Source of the DNA: Bacteroidales bacterium
GTDB lineage: Bacteria; Bacteroidota; Bacteroidia; Bacteroidales; UBA932
Reading direction: 5' to 3'
Assembly: GCA_017962925.1 (NCBI GenBank)
Contig: JAGCUK010000037.1
Span: 1 to 40,766 of the forward strand
Length of the DNA stretch: 40,766 bases
The notes below the pieces were generated by a model that did no database searches, had not been told where the DNA came from, and saw nothing but the letters and a program-made list of their open reading frames with translations. The position numbers and the translations under genes are program-made. This document shows, piece after piece, positions 16,102-23,255 of this stretch. Numbering within the stretch: the stretch's first letter is position 1; every line of letters begins with the position of its first letter.

Positions 16102-17022
16102 ATGCCAACCCAAATAAAACTCGGTCATATTTATCAAAGAACTGTTGACGGCTTTCTTCTGTTTTACACGATTCCGGATTTTCTTGTGTTCTTTTCAATA
16201 GTCTGCGTATGTTCCAAAAGGCATAGAGTCAAACTCCTCGGCATCTGCCCGATGTTCGACCACACCCACCTGCTCGCAAAAGTATCCGAAAGAAAGGAGG
16301 TTAGCGGTTTTGTTCAGGAATACAGTTCGCTATATGCCAGAGAATTTAATAAAAGCATAGGCGAAGAGGGCTCGGTCTTCCGCCGAAACTTCGGTTTTGC
16401 GCCCAAAATTGGGATGAAAAGTGTAAAAAATGCCTGCTCGTATCTATACAATAATCCCGGGGAGAAGAAACTGTGCCAAAAAGCGGAAGAGTATAGATGG
16501 ACTTTTCTCGCATATGCGGTATGTGATCATCCTTTTTCCGAGAAGATTTCCTTAAAAAATGCGTCCAGACCGCTCCGAAGAGCCTTGAAAAAAGTGGACT
16601 ATTATGCTTCCAGAGACATCTATCTCCGGCACGAATGGTTGGAAGATATGTTTGAACCATTATCCGCAAAAGAAAAGAATCAACTCATTGATTATATAAT
16701 AGTTGCATATAATGTGATAGACTATTGCGAGTTGATTTCCTATTACGAATCATACGAAAAAGCGTGTCTGGCATTTGCCTCCAACCAAGGTAGCGAACAC
16801 GATATTCAAGAGGAATTTGTGCCGGGAAGCCACAAACCATATTATATAATACCAAATCTAATGGTCAAACAGTATGGTATCCAGAAAGTAAAGGACGTCT
16901 TTCGCCTGCCATTAAAAGATAGGATGGAGCTTTATTATTATGTTATAGCGGATACGCGCATCCCGGAATGGCAACTTAAAAAGTATTTTCGTCTGAAAAC
17001 GAATAACGCCATTGGCGCGTAA
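16102..17022 (+). CDS. RAYT-like (REP-associated tyrosine transposase) HUH protein
   Basis: 306 residues from MPTQIKLGHIYQRTVDG. The first about 140 match the Y1/IS200-like fold: the HUH motif H54-T-H56 in GICPMFDHTHLLAK, then the FVQEYSSLYAREFNK helix and SVFRRNFGFAPK. Next comes SYLYNNPGEKK, in which Y114 or Y116 aligns with the catalytic tyrosine of the YIxLNP motif of RAYTs. Such enzymes nick and join single-stranded REP DNA. Residues 150-306 are an unrecognised extension (RAYTs are usually 150-230 residues). The gene is clearly more AT-rich than its neighbours, suggesting acquisition. The in-frame ATG at 15991 lies inside repeat A and was rejected. The stop codon lies in a TGGCGCGTAAGT half-repeat. 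Confidence 0.75.
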   Translation: MPTQIKLGHIYQRTVDGFLLFYTIPDFLVFFSIVCVCSKRHRVKLLGICPMFDHTHLLAKVSERKEVSGFVQEYSSLYAREFNKSIGEEGSVFRRNFGFAPKIGMKSVKNACSYLYNNPGEKKLCQKAEEYRWTFLAYAVCDHPFSEKISLKNASRPLRRALKKVDYYASRDIYLRHEWLEDMFEPLSAKEKNQLIDYIIVAYNVIDYCELISYYESYEKACLAFASNQGSEHDIQEEFVPGSHKPYYIIPNLMVKQYGIQKVKDVFRLPLKDRMELYYYVIADTRIPEWQLKKYFRLKTNNAIGA

Positions 17023-17043
17023 GTGCTTGAATTGTAGGGCGAG
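17013..17043 (+). repeat. REP-like half-element at the 3' end of the RAYT-like gene
   Basis: TGGCGCGTAAGTGCTTGAAT is a direct repeat of the left end of element B (17054, TGGCGCACAAGTGATTGAAT) and of element A (15919, TGGCGCATAAGTACTTAAAT). The TAA within it is the stop codon of the RAYT-like gene. It has no palindromic core. Confidence 0.65.
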
Positions 17044-17053
17044 TTTTCGCCGC

Positions 17054-17159
17054 TGGCGCACAAGTGATTGAATTCCAGGAAGATGCCGGAAACGCCTCTA
17101 CAGTCAGCTCTGTAGAGGCGTTTCCAGTAATTTAATGTTTATCAGCCAATTACGCGCCA
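17054..17159. repeat. 106-bp palindromic REP-like element, copy B
   Basis: Ends are TGGCGC (17054) and GCGCCA (to 17159). The centre is GGAAACGCCTCTACAG paired with CTGTAGAGGCGTTTCC around TCAGCT, a perfect 16-bp stem. The element is symmetric about 17106.5. Its reverse complement aligns closely with copy C over the arm from TGGCGCGTAATT to the core. It lies between the RAYT-like gene and the convergent glycerol-1-phosphate dehydrogenase gene, ending 9 bp from the latter's stop, and may be a bidirectional terminator. Confidence 0.88.
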
Positions 17160-17168
17160 GCCAGCCAT

Positions 17169-18509
17169 CTAAATCTCCCAGGCGCCGCCGGGGGCGAAGA
17201 CGCTGGAAACCAGCTGGTCGTAGAAGCGGCCGCGCTTGGCGAGGTCCAGCACATTGTAGCGCCAGCGCATCAATTGAACCTTGGGGAACATGGCGCGGAT
17301 ATCCTCGCGGGTGATGCCGATGTGCTCGGGCTCGTAGGGGGCGCCGGCAATCTTGAAGGCTTCCTTCATCTTGTCGAAACTCCAGATCTGCCCGGAGATG
17401 CGCTCGCGAAGAGCCGGCCAGTTGTCTCGAACGGCAGTCAGCTCGCGCCGCACGCCATCGGCATCCGAATACTTCTGGGTAATCTGCTCAAACCCCAGCT
17501 TCGGCGCCGGGAAATCCTTGAATATCTCAAGGGCGCGCTCCTGCTCCTCCGCCAGCGAAGGCCAGGCAGCCACACACGCGTCGATATCCAACGAGGAAAG
17601 GTCATACTTCAGAAACTCCTCCAGCACCGCGCACATGGTCAGCGTGCCGATCGCCACCTGGAAACCGTGCGAGACGAATTTGCCTTGGTAGCGGTGATGG
17701 GTCATGTCCAGGATGTGGGAGAAGAGATGGTCGCAGCAGGATGCCGGGCGGCTGGAACGGGCGGCCTGCATCGCGAAGCCGCTGAGGATCAGCCCCTCGA
17801 AGAGGTCGGCAATCGCGGCGGGCTCTCCGGCGGCGACTCCGGCAGGATTGGCCAGAAGCTCGTCCAGGCAGTCCTGAAGCACGTGCCAGGCATCAGGCTG
17901 GATGGGCTCGGCGCCCACGATGTCGGCTATCATCCACTCCGCACCGGCAGGCACCTTGGCCGCCAGATCCGCATATCCCGCGGCGGTCATCGGCTTCGGG
18001 GCAGCCGCAATCACATCCACATCCGCCACCACGGCAACGGGCGCAGGGCACTCGAAGGTCTGCTTGGCATTCTGGTAGGTGATGGATGCGCCGAAGGATG
18101 TGTATCCGTCCACCGAAGCGGCCGTGGGCACGGTCAGATAGCTTTGTTTATGATGATGGGAGCAGAGTTTGCAGAGGTCGTTGATGGTGCCGGACCCCAC
18201 CGAAACCGCGATGGCACCGGTGCCGTCCAGCACGCGGTCTAACTCCTCGATATGGTCCCAATCGGCATGGAATTCATCCTCCTTGAAAAGGTATTTTTCC
18301 GTGGGGATGCCCGCGTCTTTCAGGGCCTGGAAGACGGCCTCGCCGGCCACGCGCCAGGTGTTCTTGTCGGCCACCACTACGGCTTTGCGGCCGGGGAAAT
18401 ATTCATTGAACAATGCGGGCACGCGCCCGAGTATGCCTTGCCCAAGTTCGAAGGCTTTGGTGTCGGTTGCCACTTTCAGGGCCGCTGCGATTCTTTCTTC
18501 GGAAGTCAT
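17169..18509 (-). CDS. sn-Glycerol-1-phosphate dehydrogenase (AraM/EgsA family)
   Basis: 446 residues of the iron-containing alcohol dehydrogenase/dehydroquinate synthase-like fold. SVGSGTINDL (104-112) binds NAD(P); PTAASVDGYTS (128-138) is the hallmark of the glycerol-1-phosphate dehydrogenase branch. Likely metal ligands are D181 (AGYADLAAK), H261 (RPASCCDHLFSH) and H281 (VSHGFQVAIGTL). The enzyme reduces dihydroxyacetone phosphate to sn-glycerol-1-phosphate, the enantiomer used in archaeal lipids and, in B. subtilis (AraM), for heptaprenylglyceryl phosphate. The usual SGSEH is SCCDH here. A TATATTTG box is 20 nt upstream. It stands alone between a REP-like element and a divergent gene. 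The prenyl-acceptor enzyme (PcrB-like) is not in the window. Confidence 0.88.
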   Translation of the reverse strand: MTSEERIAAALKVATDTKAFELGQGILGRVPALFNEYFPGRKAVVVADKNTWRVAGEAVFQALKDAGIPTEKYLFKEDEFHADWDHIEELDRVLDGTGAIAVSVGSGTINDLCKLCSHHHKQSYLTVPTAASVDGYTSFGASITYQNAKQTFECPAPVAVVADVDVIAAAPKPMTAAGYADLAAKVPAGAEWMIADIVGAEPIQPDAWHVLQDCLDELLANPAGVAAGEPAAIADLFEGLILSGFAMQAARSSRPASCCDHLFSHILDMTHHRYQGKFVSHGFQVAIGTLTMCAVLEEFLKYDLSSLDIDACVAAWPSLAEEQERALEIFKDFPAPKLGFEQITQKYSDADGVRRELTAVRDNWPALRERISGQIWSFDKMKEAFKIAGAPYEPEHIGITREDIRAMFPKVQLMRWRYNVLDLAKRGRFYDQLVSSVFAPGGAWEI

Positions 18510-18529
18510 TGAATTGCGGTTTTGATATA

Positions 18530-18537
18530 CAAATATA
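18530..18537 (-). promoter_or_regulatory. -7 box of the glycerol-1-phosphate dehydrogenase gene
   Basis: The minus strand reads TATATTTG, a perfect match, 20 nt before the ATG at 18509. Confidence 0.65.
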
Positions 18538-18578
18538 ACTTATTTTCGGCAATCCGCGGTTGCGCCGGCGGCATGGCG

Positions 18579-18610
18579 TTTGCTTTTGTGGAATCCGGAT
18601 AGTAATTTTG
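18579..18610 (+). promoter_or_regulatory. Promoter of the secreted 348-residue protein
   Basis: TTTG (18579-18582), a 20-bp spacer and TAATTTTG (18603-18610) match both elements. The -7 box ends only 5 nt before the chosen ATG (18616), another predicted leaderless mRNA. Confidence 0.6.
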
Positions 18611-18615
18611 TGGAT

Positions 18616-19662
18616 ATGAAAAAGATTTTCGCCCTCATTCTCGTTCTGGGCGCCGCTTTCAGCTCGGCCGCACAGACGCTTCCTACCAAATTCGATGTCA
18701 AGATCCGCACGAAATTCCATGTGCAAGGGATGGCTATAGACACGACCGCCCGCTGTTTTTATCTTTCGTTCACGACCTGTCTCGTGAAGACAGATTACGA
18801 AGGCAATGTGCTCGCACAGATAGATTCCATCCCGGGTCATCTGGGCTGCATGACTTTCGACCCTTCCACCCGCAAGTTATATGCGTCCCTGGAATGCAAG
18901 GACGATGAGATCGGGCGTGGAATCGCGGCTAATCTGAAGTCGGCAGACTACACCGAGGACGTGTCGAAATTCTATATCGCCGTGTTCGATGTCGATCGCA
19001 TTGCGGAAGGTAGGGAGAAAGCGATGCAGACCTTCCCGGTTACAGAGGCGATTGCGGATTATAAGACGCGTTATGGTTGTGCCGGGATAGATGGTGTTAC
19101 CATCGCTCCGCAGATAGGAAAGAAGAAGGGCAAGCCATGCTTGTATGTGGCTTATGGTGTGTACTCAGACATCTCCCGCCGCGATAATGACCACCAGATC
19201 TTGCTGGAGTTCAAGCTGAACCAGTTCAAGGCCGGGAAGACTCCCAAGCACTCCGCTAAATATTTTGTTTTCACCGGGAACACCAACTGGGGCGTGCAGA
19301 ACCTGTGCTACTATGCCAAGACTGGCTGCATCTTCATGGCGTGCTACATGGGCAAGAAGCCGGAGTTCCCCAATTTCAGCCTGTTCGCTGTGCCCGTGGC
19401 GCAGAAGCCCGTGAAGAAGGTGCTGCGCGGATTGGAGGATGACGGCGAGCATCTGTCGCTGGCATTATGGCAGCAGGGGTTGTTGAGTTCAGTTAAGGGG
19501 ATCCGCGGATGGCGCTTCTCCGACGCCACCACCGGCATCTGCACCTTGGGCGACGGCACCTGGTTCGTATCTACCCCTCTGAAACTCCGCAAGGGCGTCC
19601 AAACCGCCACCGTCCGCCAGATCCATTGGAAAGGCGGCCCCCAGGAGAATCCGTTTGAATAG
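18616..19662 (+). CDS. Secreted protein of unknown function, possible beta-propeller
   Basis: 348 residues. A type I signal peptide (MKKIFALILVLGAAFSSAAQ) precedes a soluble protein with repeated blade-like stretches: MAIDTTARCFYLSFTTCLVKTDYEGNVLAQ, MTFDPSTRKLYASLECKDDE, NLCYYAKTGCIFMACYMGKK and FSDATTGICTLGDGTWFVST. Short 'value, then Tyr/Phe-rich strand' repeats like these suggest a beta-propeller, but I do not recognise the family. No catalytic motif is obvious. It is monocistronic and convergent with aroD-aroA across REP-like element C. The start was chosen by the signal peptide and the promoter position. Confidence 0.7.
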   Translation: MKKIFALILVLGAAFSSAAQTLPTKFDVKIRTKFHVQGMAIDTTARCFYLSFTTCLVKTDYEGNVLAQIDSIPGHLGCMTFDPSTRKLYASLECKDDEIGRGIAANLKSADYTEDVSKFYIAVFDVDRIAEGREKAMQTFPVTEAIADYKTRYGCAGIDGVTIAPQIGKKKGKPCLYVAYGVYSDISRRDNDHQILLEFKLNQFKAGKTPKHSAKYFVFTGNTNWGVQNLCYYAKTGCIFMACYMGKKPEFPNFSLFAVPVAQKPVKKVLRGLEDDGEHLSLALWQQGLLSSVKGIRGWRFSDATTGICTLGDGTWFVSTPLKLRKGVQTATVRQIHWKGGPQENPFE

Positions 19663-19693
19663 CTATTGTCTATTTTGCGATGGCATTTTGCGA

Positions 19694-19799
19694 TGGCGCG
19701 TAATTAGCTGACAAATAACGAATTACCAGAAACGCCTCTACAGTACCGGCTGTAGAGGCATTTCTAGTATCTTCCTATAAATCAGGCTTTTACGCACCA
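19694..19799. repeat. 106-bp palindromic REP-like element, copy C
   Basis: Starts TGGCGCGTAATTAGCTGACA and ends TACGCACCA at 19799; core GCCTCTACAG (19734-19743), loop TACCGG, CTGTAGAGGC (19750-19759), symmetric about 19746.5. It is in the opposite orientation to copies A and B. Just before it TTTTGCGATGGC occurs twice in tandem. It lies between two convergent genes and ends 5 bp from the aroD-aroA stop codon. Confidence 0.88.
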
Positions 19800-19804
19800 G
19801 CGCC

Positions 19805-21781
19805 CTAGTCGAACATCTCCCAGAAGCCGGGGAAGGATTTTGCGACGCAGGTGGTGTCGTCGATGGTGATGGGGCCAGCAGGGCCAGCGGCCTGAGCGGG
19901 AGCCTGGCCAGCAGAAGAGCCGGCGGCAGGGGCAGCGCCCAGGGCGGCGATGCGGAGGGCCATGGCCATGCGATGGTCGGCGTGGGAGGTGAAGGCGCCG
20001 CCGCGGAGGAGCTGGCCGTTCAGCAGACGCGAAGTCAGAGTCTCGCCGCAAACATGCAGGTCATCCCCGACCACAAAAGCCTGAACCCCCAGTCCGGAAA
20101 GCATCTCCAGAATCGCAGAAGCTCGGTCGCTCTCCTTACCAACCAGCCGTCCAACTCCAGAAATCACGCTCTCACCAGCGCAGAAAGCCGCCAGCACAGA
20201 AACGATCGGGAAGATATCCGGCGCATTGTTCAGATCCACCTCAAAAGCCTCCAGCGGCGCACGCGAAACGCAAACCGCGCCATCCATCTCCGAAACCACG
20301 GCACCGGCTTCCACCAGGATATCCGCAATAGAAAGGTCCGCCTGCAGGGAGGATGTATCCAGCCCTAGCACCTCGGCCTTTCCGAAGATCGCGCCGGCCA
20401 CCAGGAAATTCGCCGCGCTACTCCAGTCGCCCTCGATGTCGAAGTCGGCCGCGTGGTACATCTGCCCGCCGCGGATCTTGAACGTCACCCCCGTGCATCC
20501 GCTCCAATCCTGCTCCTCCAGCATCTTCGCATCCCCCTCCATCTCAGAGGAAATCTTGATGCCGAAGTGCTTCAGCACGTCGCAGGTGATGAACATGTAG
20601 GGGATGCTCTTGGGGTCGGTGACTATCAGCGTCGAGGGCTTGTCGAAGAGGGGCAGCGCGGTCAGCAGGCCCGAGATGAGCTGCGAGCCGTCCTTTCCGG
20701 AAATCTCCGCCACGCCGGGGATGATGCGGCCTTCCACACGCATGGGGACGGTGTTTTCGCGCACGATCACCCCGAATGAGGCCATGATGTCGCTCACGCC
20801 CTTCAACGGGCGGCGGGTGAGGGTTTTTTCGCCGGTGATGGTGACGGGACCGTCGTTTATTGTTGCCATCAGCGGAATCATCAGGCGCGTGAGTAGCCCG
20901 GATTCGCCGGTGTGGAGGGTCTCGAGGGATGTGTGGGCTCCGCCGATGCCGTCGATGGTGAGGGTACTGCCGTCGATGCGGACTTTGGCGCCCAGGGTGC
21001 GGGCGACTTCAAGGGCGGATTCGCTATCGGCGCACGGGGAGTATCCGCGGAGATGGCTGCGGCCGTCGGCGAGGGCAGCGGCGATGATGGCGCGCTGGGC
21101 AAAGCTCTTGGAGGCTGGCATCTGCAGGGAATTGCGGAAGAAGCCGCGCCAGTTGCCATAGACCTCGCGATGCATGGTGATGTAGTCGATTTGCCCGGGG
21201 GCAGTGGCTTCTTCGGGGAGGCAGGCGTAGCTGAAAGGTGCGCCGGCTTTCAGGCACTCGATGCGGGTGGAGCGGCCGGCGTCGCCCATCGCGAAGGCGA
21301 CGAGCGGATGGCCATCGTATAATTCTATGATTCGCGTAGCGTCTTCCGCGTTATGTGCCGTAACCACAACCTTCGCGATATCGGCGCCGTAGCGATAGCA
21401 GCGGTCGCGGACCTGCTGGAGATATTCCAGATCGGGGGTGCCGGAGAAGTCGTGGAACGAGCGGATAATCTCGGTGCCACACTCCTCGCAAATCGCACGG
21501 AAACGCTTGCTGAAACCAGCATCCGCCTCAACCTCGAGATCGGCGAAACGGGCCCCGGCACGCACGGCCACCCCAAGGCGGCGTTCCGCCTCCTCTGCCC
21601 CAACCTCCGAAATGCGGCAGGTGGCAATAAGAGGGGTATCCGTATTCGCGAACAGGTCTTCTATCTCCTCGTCCGAGAGCTCGCAACGGTCCAGGCGTAT
21701 CTCCGCCATCTCTATCCACGGATCATCCAGAAGAGCCAGTATCTCCTCGTAGCTTTTATGCTGTATGCTAGTGCAGATCAT
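19805..21781 (-). CDS. Fused AroD-AroA: 3-dehydroquinate dehydratase (type I) / EPSP synthase
   Basis: 658 residues. Residues 1 to about 212 are a type I dehydroquinate dehydratase with the Schiff-base lysine K137 (ADIAKVVVTA) and catalytic H110 (IIRSFHDFSGTPD). Residues about 216-658 are EPSP synthase: MPASKSFAQRA (K225), ADSESALEVARTLGA, the TGESGLLTRL region, LTRRPLKGVSD, GDWSSAANFL and the late DHRMAMALRIAALG. The two halves catalyse steps 3 and 6 of the shikimate pathway, which are not consecutive. A low-complexity Ala/Gly/Pro/Gln insert (about residues 617-640, APAAGSSAGQAPAQAAGPAG) breaks the usual C-terminal end before DDTTCVAKSFPGFWEMF. The gene starts 3 nt after the split phosphoesterase frame and is the last gene of that operon. 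Confidence 0.92.
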   Translation of the reverse strand: MICTSIQHKSYEEILALLDDPWIEMAEIRLDRCELSDEEIEDLFANTDTPLIATCRISEVGAEEAERRLGVAVRAGARFADLEVEADAGFSKRFRAICEECGTEIIRSFHDFSGTPDLEYLQQVRDRCYRYGADIAKVVVTAHNAEDATRIIELYDGHPLVAFAMGDAGRSTRIECLKAGAPFSYACLPEEATAPGQIDYITMHREVYGNWRGFFRNSLQMPASKSFAQRAIIAAALADGRSHLRGYSPCADSESALEVARTLGAKVRIDGSTLTIDGIGGAHTSLETLHTGESGLLTRLMIPLMATINDGPVTITGEKTLTRRPLKGVSDIMASFGVIVRENTVPMRVEGRIIPGVAEISGKDGSQLISGLLTALPLFDKPSTLIVTDPKSIPYMFITCDVLKHFGIKISSEMEGDAKMLEEQDWSGCTGVTFKIRGGQMYHAADFDIEGDWSSAANFLVAGAIFGKAEVLGLDTSSLQADLSIADILVEAGAVVSEMDGAVCVSRAPLEAFEVDLNNAPDIFPIVSVLAAFCAGESVISGVGRLVGKESDRASAILEMLSGLGVQAFVVGDDLHVCGETLTSRLLNGQLLRGGAFTSHADHRMAMALRIAALGAAPAAGSSAGQAPAQAAGPAGPITIDDTTCVAKSFPGFWEMFD

Positions 21782-21784
21782 GCC

Positions 21785-23248
21785 TTAGTATGTAAATTCG
21801 TAATCGTAGTCGGCTCCGCCGGCGCCGATGCGGAAGGTGTGGACTTCGCGGGTGGCGGGTTTGACTGCGATCATGTCGATGCAGAGGGTTTCTTTATAAT
21901 CGAAGAATGCGTGACGGTTGGTGGGGAGCATCAGGTCGGGGACGACCCAGCCGTAGCCCTGAGAGATGAAGTAGTTGACTCCGTTGTAGCGGGCATAGTC
22001 GTTGGTGTGGCTGTCGCCGGTGATCATCGCGACGATAGTGCGCTTCTGGGCATATTCCGACAGCAGATCCATGATCGCATTGTTCTGTGTCATGGTAGGC
22101 TCCACAGGCTTGCTGGAAGTCCAGCGGCCCATCGGATGAGGCATGTAGTGCGCCATCACAATCACGTTCGTGGCAGGGTCGGTTGCCTCCAGGAGGTCTC
22201 CCAGCCAGGCGATTTCCTCGTTTCCGAACAGATAATAGGCCTCGCCCAGGGTGCGGGAGGTGCTGCTGTTGAGGAAGATGATGCGGAAGTTCTTCTCGGG
22301 GATATCGTAGTATCCGTAGGTCCTTTCGGGAGTGAGATGGAGATTGCCTCCGGCACGCTCCAGCCAGGGCTTCTGGAAGAAATCCTGCAGTTCCTGCTCG
22401 CTGTGATAGCGCCCCTGACCGGCATCCCAGTCGTGATTGCCGGGGGCATAGATCCAGACGCCGTCGAACTTCTTCATCTACTCGAGGGTCTGTTCCTTAA
22501 TCCACTTTGCGTAAACAGAATCGGCCGTCGCCTGATAGGCATTGAGGCCGATGTCGCCCAGGTTGGCCATGAAATCCGCGCCGAACATCTTGGCCGCGGT
22601 GGCCCCGTAACCGATATGCTTGTAGCTGAAACGGCCGCAGGTGTGCACATCGGTCAGGATGGGATAGACTAGCACTTCGTCATCCCCCTTCCATGCCGCA
22701 AAGCGTTTGTAGGCCTCCTTGACCTGGGGCTTCACGTACCTGTGCTTGCTGGATGCGCGGTCCTCCTTGTAAAGATGGGTGTCATCCACCTCCCGCTCGG
22801 GGACGGAGGGAGAGGAATAGCGGAACACTATCGACTGACCCTTGTCGTAGTCGAACCATTCGACTTTTATAGCATGCGTTCCCTTCGAAAGCAACTTGAC
22901 AGCCTTCTCTTCGACAGGGCCTCGGGCACCGTCGCTCTCGATCAGCATTTCTCCATCTATGTAGAGCCTGCTGCCATCGTCGGTGGTAAGAATGAACGTA
23001 TATTCCTCTTCTGTCTTTACCTTAAGATCCGTTTCGAAAACGGCACAGAAGTGGTTCTTGGTGTCGTCGATCCCTTCCAGGTCCAGGTTGGCTTTTACAC
23101 CCTGGAGGGCCGGTTCGCCGAGGGTGCTGAAATCCGGAAGATGCCTTTCCGGCCAGTCATACCATATTTTATAGGATACTTTGGGGGTTTGCGAACATCC
23201 GGCAAACAAGAGCAGTGCCGCAATGGCTAGGGCATAGGTTCTTTTCAT
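21785..23248 (-). pseudogene. PA14-metallophosphoesterase lipoprotein split by an in-frame TAG
   Basis: Two adjacent frames in the same phase are separated only by TAG at 22478-22480. The upstream frame (22478-23248, 256 residues) has a lipoprotein signal (MKRTYALAIAALLLFAGC, C18), a PA14 domain (about 25-150: YTFILTTDDGSRLYIDGEML ... GTHAIKVEWFDYDKGQSIVF) and the first phosphoesterase motifs (LTDVHT, NLGDIG). The downstream frame (21785-22477, 230 residues) begins with ATG directly after the TAG and carries the rest (APGNHDWD, MAHYMPH, GDSHTND). Together they form one 487-position protein of a secreted PA14-calcineurin type. A CAG-to-TAG change would explain it. Possible alternatives are reinitiation at the adjoining ATG or sequencing error. 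Flanking genes are tightly spaced and intact. Confidence 0.82.
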
Positions 23249-23255
23249 TTCAGTG

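Noticed and set aside
22478..22480. Reassignment of TAG to a sense codon in this genome
   Set aside because: aroC, aroB, nagB, the secreted phosphoesterase and aroD-aroA all end at TAG exactly where their families end, so TAG is a normal stop here; the split gene is an isolated event.
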